A DNA stretch of 64,000 bases from Pseudomonadota bacterium (GTDB taxonomy: Bacteria > Desulfobacterota > Binatia > Binatales > Binataceae), in the NCBI GenBank assembly GCA_021324755.1, contig JAJPIL010000012.1, positions 47,053 to 111,052 of the forward strand, given 5' to 3'. The notes below the pieces were generated by a model, which was given only the letters and a program-made list of their open reading frames with translations, was not told the DNA's origin and ran no database searches. Made by a program: the position numbers and the translations under genes. Positions within the stretch are counted from its first letter, which is position 1, and the number at the start of each line of letters is the position of its first letter. Of the stretch, positions 29,109-39,266 are shown piece by piece.

Positions 29109-31715
29109 ATGCGAAAACCAAAGTATTTCGATTGGCTAGCTGATTTTCTCGGAGACTCTCACGCTTTTTTCGTCACAAGCCAGTCCGAGCCTTTGCCTTT
29201 TCAGCCGTCTTACGTGGAGCCCAGATGGCCGCGCGACCGTATCGTGGACGTCAAGCACATCAGGCTTGACGTTCGACTCGACTTCTCAGAGCGCACGATC
29301 AGCGGTACTGCGACGCACCATCTTTCGCCAATTGTGTCGGGAGTCAAGTGTCTCGTTTTCGATCAGGTAGACCTCGCGATCGAAAACGTAACGGTCAATG
29401 GCAAACCAGCCAACTTCGACATCGAAGACGGAAAGCTGAAGGTTTACTGTGACCGCGAACTCAAGAGCGGCGAAGAACTGACCGTAAGCATCGCCTACCA
29501 TGCGCGGCCTCAGCGCGGACTTTACTTTGTGGGGCCTGACGAAGCGTATCCCGAAAAACCCGTGCAAGCATGGACACAGGGCGAAGACGAAGATAGTCGC
29601 TATTGGTTTCCTTGTTACGACTACCCAAACGATAAGGCAACCAGCGAGGTAGTCGCAACCGTTCCGGCCAACTTCTTCGCTCTATCCAACGGTGCTTTGA
29701 TCGAAGTGCGTGAGGACCGGACGCGAGGTCTAAAGACTTACCATTGGCGACAAGACATTCCCCATTGCGTTTATCTCATCAGCCTGGTAGCGGGCGAATT
29801 CGTGGAACTCAAAGATTCGCTGCGCGACCTGCCCATTCTTTACTACGTACCGCCCGGCCGCGAGGCGGACGCTTGGCGCGCGTTTGGCAACACGCCAAGG
29901 ATGATCGAGTTTTTCGAACGCAAAATCGGCGTGCCGTATCCTTATCCCAAGTATGCTCAGGTAGCCGTGACCGATTTCATCTTCGGTGGCATGGAGAATA
30001 CGTCGGCTACTACTCAGACTGCCGACACTTTGCACGACGCCCGCGCCCATATCGATTTTACGAGCGACCCGCTGGTCGCCCACGAGCTAGCCCATCAATG
30101 GTGGGGCGACCTGGTTACATGCCGCGACTGGGCGCACGCCTGGCTCAACGAGGGTTTCGCCACCTACTTCGAGGCGTTATGGTGCGAGGAAAACCTCGGC
30201 CCCGATGAGTTCGCGTGGAACTTGCGCGAGGATCGCGAAAGGTACCTGGAAGAGGAGCGTCGCAGGTATCGGCGTCCAGTGGTGTGCAACCGCTACCGCC
30301 ACCCAATCGAGCTTTTCGACCGCCACCTGTACGAGAAAGGTGGCCTGGTGCTCCACATGTTGCGCCGGATGCTCGGCGACGAGTTGTTCTTCAAGTCGCT
30401 AAATCTTTACTGCACGCGCCATTACGCCGGCAACGTCGTTACGCAGGACCTTCAAAGAGCGATTGAGGACGCAACCGGCCGCAACGTCGATTTCTTCTTC
30501 GACCAGTGGATTTACAAAGAAGGACATCCTGAACTCGAAGTCTCGTGGTCGTATGACGAAAAGCAAAAGCTCGTCGCCGTAAGCGTCAAGCAAACTCATG
30601 CGGTTTCGGACAGTACACCGGTCTTTAGGCTTCCAGTCACGGTGGCCTTGATGGACGGCGAGGGTCAGGAAAAGCGCTATCAGGCTGAAGTTGTGCGCCA
30701 AGAGCAGGTGTTGACCTTTCCGAGCGAACAAGCGCCGAGAGCCGTTATCTTTGACCCGGAGTGCGACTTGCTCGCGGTCGTTAAACAAAAACGCTCGCGC
30801 CAAGAGCTCGAAGCCGTGCTGCGGCACGCGCGGGCCGCGATAACGCGGGCAAAAGCCGCGGCGGAATTGGCAAAGGAGCCGTCGGAGGCGGCGGTTGAAG
30901 CGCTGCGTTTCGCCCTTTTGAACGACGGCTTTTGGGGCGTTCAGGCCGAAGCTGCCAAGGCGCTGGGCGAGATTCGCAGTGACGCTGCGTTGAATGCCTT
31001 GATCGAGGGGCTCCAGTTGCCCCATCCCAAGGCCCGCCGGGCCGTGTGTCGTGCGCTTGGCGCTTTCCGTGAACGCGAGCGCGCGGCAAGCGCGTTAATC
31101 GAGCTTTTGCAGAAGGGCGACGAAAGCTATTTCGTCGAAGCGGAGGCCGCTTTAGCCCTGGGGAAAACGCGCGACCCGCGCGCCTTCGACGTCTTGCGCC
31201 AAGTGCTGGAGCGCGACTCTTACCTGGACGTGATTCGCGCTCACGCACTGGCTGGAATGGCCGAGCTTCGCGACGAACGCGCGGTGGAAATTGCCAAAGC
31301 TTATTGCGCCTACGGCAAGCCGCCTCGGGCGCGCGTGGCCGCGATAGGTGCTTTGGCAAAGCTTGGACGCGAGATCGAAACGCTTCGTGGCAAAATCTTG
31401 GATTTTCTCGTCAGCTTGGCCGAGGACCGAGAATTTATCGTACAAATGCGTCTTCCCGGAGCGCTTGAAGAACTCGGCGACGACCGTGCAATCCCAACCC
31501 TGGAACGAATAGCGGAGCGGGCTTTGGACGGGCGAATTCGCCGACGCGCCGAGGAAGCCTTAAGCGCCTTGCGACGCGGCCGCACGCGCTCGCAAGAAAC
31601 TCAACGCTTGCGCGAGGACCTCGACCGCATAGCCGAGGAAAACCGCAAGTTAAGAGAGCGATTGGAGCGGCTCGAAGCGTTAGCCAATGCCAAACTGGCC
31701 GATGGCGCCGGATGA
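29109..31715 (+). CDS. M1-family zinc aminopeptidase with C-terminal HEAT repeats
   Basis: 868 residues. The N-terminal beta domain is followed by the thermolysin-like core with the exopeptidase motif GGMEN (293-297) and the zinc site HELAH (325-329) plus Glu348 in WLNEGFATYFE. From about residue 560 on, degenerate helical HEAT-type repeats (for example AEAAKALGEIRSDAALNAL) run to a short coiled coil at the end. The family removes N-terminal residues from peptides; no signal peptide is seen, so it is probably cytoplasmic. HEAT domains in M1 enzymes usually shape the substrate channel. Start ATG 29109, weak ribosome site. Confidence 0.94.
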   Translation: MRKPKYFDWLADFLGDSHAFFVTSQSEPLPFQPSYVEPRWPRDRIVDVKHIRLDVRLDFSERTISGTATHHLSPIVSGVKCLVFDQVDLAIENVTVNGKPANFDIEDGKLKVYCDRELKSGEELTVSIAYHARPQRGLYFVGPDEAYPEKPVQAWTQGEDEDSRYWFPCYDYPNDKATSEVVATVPANFFALSNGALIEVREDRTRGLKTYHWRQDIPHCVYLISLVAGEFVELKDSLRDLPILYYVPPGREADAWRAFGNTPRMIEFFERKIGVPYPYPKYAQVAVTDFIFGGMENTSATTQTADTLHDARAHIDFTSDPLVAHELAHQWWGDLVTCRDWAHAWLNEGFATYFEALWCEENLGPDEFAWNLREDRERYLEEERRRYRRPVVCNRYRHPIELFDRHLYEKGGLVLHMLRRMLGDELFFKSLNLYCTRHYAGNVVTQDLQRAIEDATGRNVDFFFDQWIYKEGHPELEVSWSYDEKQKLVAVSVKQTHAVSDSTPVFRLPVTVALMDGEGQEKRYQAEVVRQEQVLTFPSEQAPRAVIFDPECDLLAVVKQKRSRQELEAVLRHARAAITRAKAAAELAKEPSEAAVEALRFALLNDGFWGVQAEAAKALGEIRSDAALNALIEGLQLPHPKARRAVCRALGAFRERERAASALIELLQKGDESYFVEAEAALALGKTRDPRAFDVLRQVLERDSYLDVIRAHALAGMAELRDERAVEIAKAYCAYGKPPRARVAAIGALAKLGREIETLRGKILDFLVSLAEDREFIVQMRLPGALEELGDDRAIPTLERIAERALDGRIRRRAEEALSALRRGRTRSQETQRLREDLDRIAEENRKLRERLERLEALANAKLADGAG

Positions 31716-31722
31716 TTAAAAA

Positions 31723-31758
31723 CTCGTTGGCGCACGCACGCAGGCGTGCGCCAACGAG
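31723..31758 (-). terminator. glnA rho-independent terminator
   Basis: Perfect 15-bp stem (31723-31737 with 31744-31758) with a 6-base loop. On the minus strand it is followed by TTTTTAAT, so it terminates glnA; it may also stop the convergent aminopeptidase transcript. Confidence 0.85.
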
Positions 31759-31826
31759 AAGAAGGAAGCAAGGCTATTTTCGCTCAACAGGTTGGCGAAA
31801 ACTCCCCACACACAGTGGCGCTCTTT

Positions 31827-33239
31827 TTAGGCGTCAAAGTAGAGCGCGAATTCGTACGGATGCGGCCTGAGCCTCATCTGGGAGACCTCGCGCGTCATCT
31901 TATAGTTAATCCACGTCTCGATCAGGTCCTCAGTGAAGACGTCACCTTTGAGCAGGAACTCGTGGTCCTGCTTCAGCGCCTCGAGCGCCTCTTCGAGCGA
32001 GGCTGGCATGCTGGGCACCTCAGCCAACTCCGCCGGGCTTAAGGCGTAGATATCCTTGTCGAGCGGCTGCCCTGGGTCTAGACGGCGCTGAATCCCGTCC
32101 AGGCCAGCCATCAGCATGGCAGCGAAAGCGAGGTAAGGATTGCAAGTAGGATCGGGGAACCGCACCTCGATTCGCTTGGCCTTGGGCGACGGAGAGTAGA
32201 CCGGAATACGCACCGCCGCCGAGCGGTTACGGCTCGAGTAAGCCAGGTTGATCGGCGCCTCAAAGCCCGGCACTAGGCGGCGATAAGAGTTCGTGCACGG
32301 GTTGGTAAAAGCCGCCAGCGCGCGTGCGTGATGAAGGATACCGCCAATATAGTGAAGCCCCAATTCGGAGAAGCCGGCGTAGCCTGAGCCGGCGAAAAGC
32401 GGCGTGTCGCCTTTCCAGATGCTCTGATGCGTGTGCATTCCGCAACCGTTGTCACCGAACAACGGCTTGGGCATGAAAGTCACCGTCATGCCATGGCGAA
32501 GTGCCACGTTGCGGCAGATGTACTTATGCCAGCACAGCCAGTCGGCCATCTTGAGCAGCGGTTGGTAGTACATGTCGATCTCAGCCTGGCCCGCTGTGGC
32601 AACCTCGTGATGCTGCTTTTCGACCTGGATGCCGACGCTCTCCATCACGCGGACCATCTCGGTGCGCACATCCTGAAGACTGTCACTCGGCGGCACCGGG
32701 AAGTATCCTTCCTTGTAGCGCGGCTTGTAGCCAAGGTTTAAACCTTCTGCGCCGCTGTTCCACGCGCCTTCGTTCGACTCGATGAAATAGTAGCTGCAGT
32801 GGGTGTTGGTGTCGTAGCGTATCCCATTGAAAATGAAGAATTCAGGCTCAGGGCCAAAGTACGCCACATCACCGATACCCGTCGACTTCAGATAAGCTTC
32901 GGCCTTGCGCGCCACGTAGCGCGGATCCCGCGTATAGGGGCTGCGCGTAATCGGGTCTTCGATGTCGCATATCATGGTCAGCGTGGGCTCTTTCGTAAAC
33001 GGCTCCATCACTGCCGTCGTAGGATCCGGAATTACCAGCATGTCGCTTGCCTCAATCGACTGCCATCCGCGAATCGAAGAACCGTCGAAGCCCAAACCAG
33101 ACTCAAAAGGTTCTTCATCGCGAAATACGCTTGCCGGCACCGTGAAATGTTGCCATTGGCCGAGAAGGTCAATGAACTTAAGGTCTACCATCACGGCGCC
33201 TTTCTCTTTGATAAGCTTAATCACATCCTTGGGTGTCAT
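31827..33239 (-). CDS. glnA: Glutamine synthetase, type I
   Basis: 470 residues, the usual GSI length. Diagnostic stretches are [20 protein letters not shown], the ATP-site region (GCGMHTHQS), NRSAAVRIP and the metal-ligand region [17 protein letters not shown]. Tyr398 in [10 protein letters not shown] aligns with the adenylylated Tyr397 of the E. coli enzyme, so control by GlnE is likely (inference). It makes glutamine from glutamate, ammonia and ATP as a dodecamer. No glnB, glnK or amtB is next to it. AAGGAGG lies upstream of ATG 33239; the gene ends in a strong terminator. Confidence 0.98.
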   Translation of the reverse strand: MTPKDVIKLIKEKGAVMVDLKFIDLLGQWQHFTVPASVFRDEEPFESGLGFDGSSIRGWQSIEASDMLVIPDPTTAVMEPFTKEPTLTMICDIEDPITRSPYTRDPRYVARKAEAYLKSTGIGDVAYFGPEPEFFIFNGIRYDTNTHCSYYFIESNEGAWNSGAEGLNLGYKPRYKEGYFPVPPSDSLQDVRTEMVRVMESVGIQVEKQHHEVATAGQAEIDMYYQPLLKMADWLCWHKYICRNVALRHGMTVTFMPKPLFGDNGCGMHTHQSIWKGDTPLFAGSGYAGFSELGLHYIGGILHHARALAAFTNPCTNSYRRLVPGFEAPINLAYSSRNRSAAVRIPVYSPSPKAKRIEVRFPDPTCNPYLAFAAMLMAGLDGIQRRLDPGQPLDKDIYALSPAELAEVPSMPASLEEALEALKQDHEFLLKGDVFTEDLIETWINYKMTREVSQMRLRPHPYEFALYFDA

Positions 33240-33620
33240 ACGTTCGGGAGAATCCTCCTTGTCTTCTGAGCAACTGAGATTACTGCGTTAGTAAGCGAAA
33301 CCAATAAAAGTCAAGCTTCACCCCGGGCCAGTAGCAATCCTCGGGCCCAAAACGGGCTCAAGGCGGTTGAACCCTTTCAGGTCGTGGCAAGCCTTTCGGC
33401 GCCCAACCCTGTCTCGACAACTCGCTTGCTGGGTGAACGTCTATCAGCATCTAGTTAACCCTTGCATTTCTATGCCAACGCATCTGGCGAACCACGTGCG
33501 TTTTCGCACCAGCAAGTAGAGATGGCGTTTTTTCGCCAAAAGTTTTGTTGGCTGACGTCTTAGGAAAAGATTGCCAAAAAAAGCTACCTTCAGAACCGCT
33601 CTTTGGTAACCCCAGCAGGG
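33240..33620. other. glnA upstream region
   Basis: 381 bases between glnA and the phosphatase gene, both leftward. It should hold the glnA promoter. A near sigma-54 match at 33311-33331 has the wrong spacing between its GG and GC elements. No other structure is seen. Confidence 0.35.
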
Positions 33621-34439
33621 CTAGGCGGTCATGGCACTCGACAATGCGGCAGCGGTGCGGGATGCTATAAAATTGAGCAATTGCCTATGAATTAGGCAGT
33701 TCGAGGCCACAAGGCCGTTGATCGTCACTTGAGGGCGGTTGAAGCGCAAAGGCTCTCCGTCCAACGTTGTCACGCAACCACCGGCAGCGGTGATGAGGGC
33801 AGTGCCAGCTGCGACGTCCCACTCGCTCTTAGGGCGACGGGTAAAGGTTCCGTCGCCAAAACATGAAGCAATCAAAGCAAGTTTGTACGCGACACTACCC
33901 ACGGCGGTGGTCTTGAGAGCGTCTTCAAAAATACGCCATTCGCCGGCTTTTATCTCAGTTCGACTGGCCAATATGTTGGCGCGGCGAAGAGTCGGTATTC
34001 GGCTTACCTCAACGCGCTGCCTACCGCGAAAGCATCCCAGCTCCCGACTGCCCCAGTAAAGTTCGCGCCGTATCGGGTTGTAGATTACTCCGAGTACGGC
34101 CTCTCCGCGCTCCACAAGCGCCACGGAGACGCAAAACTCTGGAACGCCTTGGATAAACTCGTTGGTGCCGTCGAGCGGGTCAATAATCCACACGCGCTCG
34201 CGCTCGAGTCGCTGCGGGTTATCAGCGGTCTCTTCGGAAAGCCATCCGTAGTCGGGAAAAGCCGGTCGCAGGATGCGGGCAATGGCGCGGTTGGCTTCGA
34301 GATCGGCGGAGGTTACCGGATCGCCCGGCGCTTTGGAGCTGACGGTAAACGACCGCTGATGCCAGTGGTAGCTGAGCCTGCCTCCTGCTACTAGGGCTGC
34401 TCGTTTTGCAGCTTCAAGTTCGCGCCTCAACTCGGCCAT
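33621..34439 (-). CDS. 3'(2'),5'-bisphosphate nucleotidase / inositol-monophosphatase family (CysQ-like)
   Basis: 272 residues. The lithium-sensitive phosphatase motifs are present: GDPVTSADLEANRAI, the EET near residue 70, DPLDGTNEFIQG and, near the C-terminus, KSEWDVAAGTALITAAGG. These bind the Mg ions for phosphate removal. NEFIQ after DGT favours CysQ (PAP phosphatase, sulfur assimilation) over strict inositol monophosphatases, but the split is not certain. It begins 3 bases after the deoxyhypusine-synthase-like gene, so the two are co-transcribed. Confidence 0.88.
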   Translation of the reverse strand: MAELRRELEAAKRAALVAGGRLSYHWHQRSFTVSSKAPGDPVTSADLEANRAIARILRPAFPDYGWLSEETADNPQRLERERVWIIDPLDGTNEFIQGVPEFCVSVALVERGEAVLGVIYNPIRRELYWGSRELGCFRGRQRVEVSRIPTLRRANILASRTEIKAGEWRIFEDALKTTAVGSVAYKLALIASCFGDGTFTRRPKSEWDVAAGTALITAAGGCVTTLDGEPLRFNRPQVTINGLVASNCLIHRQLLNFIASRTAAALSSAMTA

Positions 34440-34442
34440 CTT

Positions 34443-35558
34443 TTATGCTCCGGGCTTTTCCCGTCTGCGCTCATTATAAGCCTTGGCCAACAGGTCGAGC
34501 GCTTCTTGACGCTTCTCATACAAGCGGCGCGGCTTGCGCGCTTGCCTGCGCTCGAGCGCGTAGGCCGTCAGCAACGGTAATGCCACCGTCGCGTCAAGGT
34601 AGCATACGACCGAATCAGCAAGTCTACGAGGATCGATCTTGCCCCAACTTACCGCCTCCGACGGCGTCGCACCGGAAAGTCCGCCCGTGTCCGGTCGGGC
34701 GTCGGTGACTTGCAAGAAATAGTCGTGGCCGTTTTCGCTCACACCCATGATCTCTTGAATTTGAGGTTCGGTTTGGAGTGCAAAATTTTTCGGCGAGCCT
34801 CCACCCAAGACAAAAACCGCGCTCTTCATCCCTTTTACTTTCGTCCAATAAACCAACGCCGCGGTCTCGTTCACGTCTGCCAGCGGATCGAGCCTAATTT
34901 CTTTGCCTTCGAGCGCAAGCAAAGCCAAATTCATCCCAATCGACGAGTCTCCCGGAGAGGACGTGTATACCGGAATGCCATACTCGTAGGCGGCAGCCAC
35001 GAGCGAAACCTTGCTGAGCCCAAGTGCCCGTTGACGCTCGGCGACGTAGCGGCCAAGACGATAGTGAAACTCAGCCGAGCTCATCGGATGCTGAAACTCG
35101 GGCTGCGAGGCGACTTGTCGGATAAAGTTGTCGGTGGAAAGCAGAACGTCGTAGTCGAAGAAGATATCGTAGATTCGCACGACACCGGCTTCGCGCAAAA
35201 CAGTGTCGTCTGCCTGTGCGTCGCCCTGATGCATCGCTAGGTCGAGGGCAAAATGCATGTCGTGGTAAAGGTTCGCGCCGGTCGAAATTATCCAATCGAC
35301 AAAGCCATGCTCGATCAGCGGCACCAGGCATGACATCCCCAGTCCCGCTGGGGTTAGTGCGCCGGTCAAAGTCATGACCACCACCACGTCGTCCTGCAGC
35401 ATCTTTTCCGTCAACAGTCGGCATGCCTCGCCAAGGCGCCGACCGTTGTAAGCCAAAAACGTGGCGTCGATTAGTTTGGCCACTGTCATGCCGCCCCGCA
35501 CCGGTGAGGGGGCAATCCGACGACCAATTAGAAAATTTTCTTTTCTTCCCTTACTCAC
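34443..35558 (-). CDS. Deoxyhypusine synthase-like protein
   Basis: 371 residues of the deoxyhypusine/homospermidine synthase fold: [32 protein letters not shown] and, near the C-terminus, SEAVSWGKI with Lys307, matching the active-site Lys that carries the aminobutyl group. Bacteria lack the eIF5A substrate, so these homologues probably transfer aminobutyl (or guanidino) groups between free polyamines, such as homospermidine or agmatine-derived products. Start GTG 35558; an internal ATG at 35489 is less likely because the N-terminal segment is family-like. In operon with the CysQ-like gene. Confidence 0.85.
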   Translation of the reverse strand: MSKGRKENFLIGRRIAPSPVRGGMTVAKLIDATFLAYNGRRLGEACRLLTEKMLQDDVVVVMTLTGALTPAGLGMSCLVPLIEHGFVDWIISTGANLYHDMHFALDLAMHQGDAQADDTVLREAGVVRIYDIFFDYDVLLSTDNFIRQVASQPEFQHPMSSAEFHYRLGRYVAERQRALGLSKVSLVAAAYEYGIPVYTSSPGDSSIGMNLALLALEGKEIRLDPLADVNETAALVYWTKVKGMKSAVFVLGGGSPKNFALQTEPQIQEIMGVSENGHDYFLQVTDARPDTGGLSGATPSEAVSWGKIDPRRLADSVVCYLDATVALPLLTAYALERRQARKPRRLYEKRQEALDLLAKAYNERRREKPGA

Positions 35559-35923
35559 CTGCCTCTGCTCCTAGCCTTAAAATTAAAGAGCTAGACCGGA
35601 CTGCTCGGCCCAAGACGGCCAAAGCTCGGCTCGCCGGGTCGCAGAGCATGCCAGCCCGGTATATGAGATGATACCTTTATAAAGCGTAATTTCTAATTAA
35701 GAAAACCCCATCCGCTGCGAAAAACGTCGGGCATCCTTCGCTCAGTCAAGCCATACATGCGTGCCCGTAAGGCCATGCGGCGCACAACCGGCGTGCAACC
35801 CATCACATCTCTAAGTTGTGAAACCGTTCTGCCTGAGTCCTGCTTTTCGCTGAGTTGCCGGAAACGAGGTGGCGAATTAGACTCAACAAGCGGGGACAGG
35901 TTTGCCCGGGAAAAATCGCTTCG
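35559..35923. other. Divergent intergenic region
   Basis: 365 bases between the deoxyhypusine-synthase-like gene (leftward) and the kinase-like/BON gene (rightward). An open frame on each strand here is judged spurious. No clear promoter or repeat is seen. Confidence 0.3.
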
Positions 35924-36748
35924 ATGGCCATTGTGGCAATAAACCAACAGATTGGTAGCCGGGGACGAGAGCTCGGACGCGCACTCGCCGAGCGACTGAA
36001 CTATCGCTTCCTAGTCAGCGAGGACATAATCGCACTTACTGCTGCGCGCTATCAAGTCCCGGCCGAAGAATTGCGCATCATCGATGAGCGATACCTACGT
36101 TTTTGGGATCGCCTCAAGACCGAGATGGAGCGCTTGTTCACGTACATGCGCGCTGTAGCTTTGCTCGAAATGGCCAAAGACAGGGTCGTGGTGGTCGGCA
36201 AGTCGTTCTCGTTGATGGTGCCGATGGCCGCGGAAAACGCGCTGCGGGTTCGAGCCGTTGCACCGTTCGCGAAGCGAGTTGAACAAGTGGCGCTCGAAGA
36301 AAAGCTCGAGCGCAGCGCCGCACATCGACGTGTCCTTAACTCCGATCGAGAAGAGCGGGCGCGAATTCAGGCACTTTTAGGCGCTGATCCAGAAGACCCA
36401 AGTCTTTACCATCTGGTGGTGAACACGGCGGCCTTATCCTTAGAGCGTTTGGTCGAGATGCTCGCCGGATGTGTAGAGACGTGTGGACGAACGAGCAATC
36501 CCGCTTCCATCCAGTTGCTGCGGGATGCTGCGCTGGCAGCTCAGGTAAAATCTGCACTGCTGTCGAATCCTCGATTTGGCAACGCTCCGATCAAAGTCAG
36601 CGCCCGAGAAGGAGTCGTAACGTTAAGTGGCGAATGTCTGGTGCCGCCGTGGGACCGGATGGCCACGGCCATAGCCGGGTCGGTAGAAGGAGTCCGGGAC
36701 GTAAGGTTGGAGTTGCAAGAACCGAAACCACTGGAGCGACCTGTATAA
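35924..36748 (+). CDS. Cytidylate kinase-like protein fused to a BON domain
   Basis: 274 residues from ATG 35924. Residues 1-185 follow the cytidylate-kinase-like family (AIVAINQQIGSRGRELGRAL as a variant P-loop, VVVVGKSF, then LRVRAVAPFAKRVEQV and SLYHLVVNTAALSLERLVE). Residues about 200-270 form a BON domain (QVKSALLSNPRF, IKVSAREGVVTLSGEC, GVRDVRLEL), normally found in envelope or lipid-binding proteins. No signal peptide is present, so the BON part would be cytoplasmic here. The kinase-like family is widespread but its substrate is not established. The frame is open to 35855, but the upstream part is not family-like. Confidence 0.8.
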   Translation: MAIVAINQQIGSRGRELGRALAERLNYRFLVSEDIIALTAARYQVPAEELRIIDERYLRFWDRLKTEMERLFTYMRAVALLEMAKDRVVVVGKSFSLMVPMAAENALRVRAVAPFAKRVEQVALEEKLERSAAHRRVLNSDREERARIQALLGADPEDPSLYHLVVNTAALSLERLVEMLAGCVETCGRTSNPASIQLLRDAALAAQVKSALLSNPRFGNAPIKVSAREGVVTLSGECLVPPWDRMATAIAGSVEGVRDVRLELQEPKPLERPV

Positions 36749-36932
36749 AGTACCGCCTGTCACCGTTTGGCGACTCTCGGCAAATCAGTCCTTAAAAAAC
36801 CAAGCTTTAGCTTTGGACTTTGGCCAAGCGACCAGAAAGCGGCCATCTGTGCGGCTTCGCAACCAGACCGTCAAGCGCTAACGTTACGGATAGTAGAGCG
36901 GGGTAGAAAGGGATCAGAATTTGGGTTAGCCG

Positions 36933-38216
36933 ATGATTGAGCGAGCAGTTATTTTGTCAACGGGTGACGAGCTCACTACTGGCCGAATCGTCGATACTAA
37001 CGCAAGTTATATCGCTGACCAGTTAAACCAGATCGGGCTTGAAGTAGTTGCCGTACTGACCGTAGGAGACGTTCCCCAGCGGCTCGAGTGGGCTTGGCGC
37101 AACGCGATCGCGCTGGCTGATGTTGTGATTTCCACCGGCGGGCTTGGCCCAACCACCGACGACCTTACTACCGAAACCGTAGCGTCGATCGCTGGACGAC
37201 CGTTGATTTTCTCCGAAGAAGTCGCAAACCACATAAGAGCGTTCTTCGAGCGCCGAGGCCGCCAGATGCCGGAGAATAACCTTAAGCAGGCGCGCTTTCC
37301 CCAGGGCGCCGAAATTATCCCCAATCCTATCGGCACCGCGCCCGGCTTTCGCCTAGAGGTTTCGCATGAACAGCGCACGGTACATCTTATCGTGCTGCCT
37401 GGTGTGCCGCGGGAAATGAAGCCTATGATGGAGCAATGCGTCTTGCCTTGGCTTAAGGCCCAACGGCAAGGCGCTACGGTAACCATAACAAGGACCTTCC
37501 AGACTTTCGGCATCACCGAGTCCGCGCTCGACGAAGCTGTGATGCAGGTGATAAGCCCCGACGAGGCGCGAGTGTCGTTCAGGGCAAGTTTTCCAGAGAT
37601 CTCTTTTCGCCTTACGGTGCGCGGAGAGCCGCAGACGGCAGCCCGAAAGCTCGAGGAGCTCTCCGAACGGATTCGACAGCGACTTGGCGAATACATATAT
37701 GCCGAAGGCGAAACCTCGATGGAGGCGGTCGTTGGAGAACTCCTGACGCGCCGCGGGCTTACGCTAGCCGTGGCGGAATCTTGCACTGGAGGACTTATTG
37801 GCCATCGCCTGACAAATATTCCTGGGAGTTCGCGTTACTTGAAGGCTGACTTTGTGACGTACTCGAACAGCGCCAAGATCCAAACTCTCGGCGTAAATCC
37901 GACTACGCTTGAGCGCTACGGAGCGGTGAGCGAACAGTGCGTGAAAGAAATGGCTGCCGGCGCCCGGCACAATGCTCATGCCGATGTAGCGGTTGCCACC
38001 TCAGGTATAGCGGGGCCTGACGGCGGTACGCCTGAAAAACCGGTTGGGACGGTCTGGATCGCGCTCGACGCGAATGACATGTCGTTCGCGCGTCGCTATC
38101 AGCTAAGCGGCGACCGTGGATGGATCAAGCTGCTCGCCTCGCAAATAGCGCTTGACTGGATAAGGCGCTATGCCCTTGGTCTGCCACTGGACAGATCGTT
38201 GGCTTTCCGGCGCTGA
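36933..38216 (+). CDS. cinA: CinA: nicotinamide-nucleotide amidohydrolase with MoaB-like domain
   Basis: 427 residues, two-domain CinA. The N-terminal MoaB/MogA-like domain has ILSTGDELTTGRIVDTNASY and STGGLGPTTDDLT; the C-terminal PncC domain has VAESCTGGLIGHRLTNIPGS and SGIAGPDGGTPEKPVGTVWI. It deamidates NMN to NaMN in pyridine-nucleotide salvage, and the N-domain may act as an ADP-ribose pyrophosphatase. Length is normal. ATG 36933 with weak ribosome site. Confidence 0.96.
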   Translation: MIERAVILSTGDELTTGRIVDTNASYIADQLNQIGLEVVAVLTVGDVPQRLEWAWRNAIALADVVISTGGLGPTTDDLTTETVASIAGRPLIFSEEVANHIRAFFERRGRQMPENNLKQARFPQGAEIIPNPIGTAPGFRLEVSHEQRTVHLIVLPGVPREMKPMMEQCVLPWLKAQRQGATVTITRTFQTFGITESALDEAVMQVISPDEARVSFRASFPEISFRLTVRGEPQTAARKLEELSERIRQRLGEYIYAEGETSMEAVVGELLTRRGLTLAVAESCTGGLIGHRLTNIPGSSRYLKADFVTYSNSAKIQTLGVNPTTLERYGAVSEQCVKEMAAGARHNAHADVAVATSGIAGPDGGTPEKPVGTVWIALDANDMSFARRYQLSGDRGWIKLLASQIALDWIRRYALGLPLDRSLAFRR

Positions 38217-38459
38217 CGAGCTTGACTGCGGAGCGCAACAACCGGCTGGCGACAAAACAAGATTTTTCAGGGCAAGTTCGACGTGGCAAGTAGAGCAAGT
38301 GAGCCTGGGAGGCGAGGCCAAGCCTTGCATTGGCTTGACACGTTTTAAGTGCGGCGAGTATTGTTTGAAGCGACGACCAAAAATGGGGGCTGAGGAGCGA
38401 GCACGTTCTTCACAACACTTTAATCTGAGATTGGCAGCTTCGCCGACGGACAGGCGGTC

Positions 38460-39266
38460 GTGAATCAATTCTGGCCTTTTGCGAATATTTTGCGTTCCGC
38501 TCCACTTCGGGAGCGGCTGATTATTTCGCTGGAGTCCGCGTCGCCACAAGAGGCGGTCAACTTGGTGCAACGTTTGAACGCTCGCGTCGGCATGTTCGCC
38601 GTCGGACGCCATCTCTTTGTTAAAGGCGGCCCCGAGTTGATTCGTGAAATACGGGCTCGAGGCGGGGAAATTTTCCTCGATCTTAAATTCCACGACGATC
38701 CGCCGGCGATCTACAAGGCTGCGGTCGAGGCTACACGACTAGGTGTCAAGATGTTCGATCTCCATCCGCACTGTAGCCCCGAAGTAATGGAAAGAGTGCG
38801 GAGCGAGGTTATTCGAGTCTGCCGAAGCGAAGGGTTGCGTCGACCGTATATCCTAGGCGTAGCGATAATGACGGTTCTTAGTCGCGCTAACCACCCCTCG
38901 AATGACTCGCGAGACGCTGCTTACAATTCTGTGTCGCGGCTTGCCCGGATTGCAGCTGATGCTTCTCTCGACGGAGTGCTGACGTCGTTAGCCCAAACCG
39001 CCTCAGTGCGCGCCAGTTGCGGCCGACGCTTCACCATCGTCACCTCGGGGATCACTTTGGCAAGCGACGGTACGCTGGACCCAAGAGCTCCAGGACCAGC
39101 ACAGGCAATTCGCGCGGGCGCTGATTACGTGCTTGTTAGCGGCGCGCTCTGGGAAGCACAAGACCCCTATCGTGTGCTACGAGCTCTAACCGAAGACCTA
39201 GAGCGGGGAATCAAAACCAGTCCACGCAATCCATTAGAGTTCTTTTCTGATAGGCCACACTGGTGA
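38460..39266 (+). CDS. Orotidine-5'-phosphate decarboxylase-like protein with altered active site
   Basis: 268 residues with the ODCase barrel order: LDLKFHD (Asp74, Lys76, Asp79) is kept, and the strand order to YVLVSGALWEAQDP near residue 235 is recognisable. Several catalytic positions differ. The first-strand ALD is SLE (Glu25), the VGK lysine region KVGKE is AVGRH (Ala47), the TPGIR/DQxR phosphate loop is TSGIT without the usual Arg, and the VGRPI Arg is Gly228. These normally bind orotate and phosphate. It may be a divergent PyrF or a paralogue with another phosphosugar-like role; no other pyrF is visible here, while pyrD is at 51.0 kb. GTG start. Confidence 0.72.
   Translation: MNQFWPFANILRSAPLRERLIISLESASPQEAVNLVQRLNARVGMFAVGRHLFVKGGPELIREIRARGGEIFLDLKFHDDPPAIYKAAVEATRLGVKMFDLHPHCSPEVMERVRSEVIRVCRSEGLRRPYILGVAIMTVLSRANHPSNDSRDAAYNSVSRLARIAADASLDGVLTSLAQTASVRASCGRRFTIVTSGITLASDGTLDPRAPGPAQAIRAGADYVLVSGALWEAQDPYRVLRALTEDLERGIKTSPRNPLEFFSDRPHW

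Noticed and set aside
33311..33331. Sigma-54-like promoter upstream of glnA
   Set aside because: The GG and GC elements are 11 bases apart instead of 10 and the -12 half is poor.
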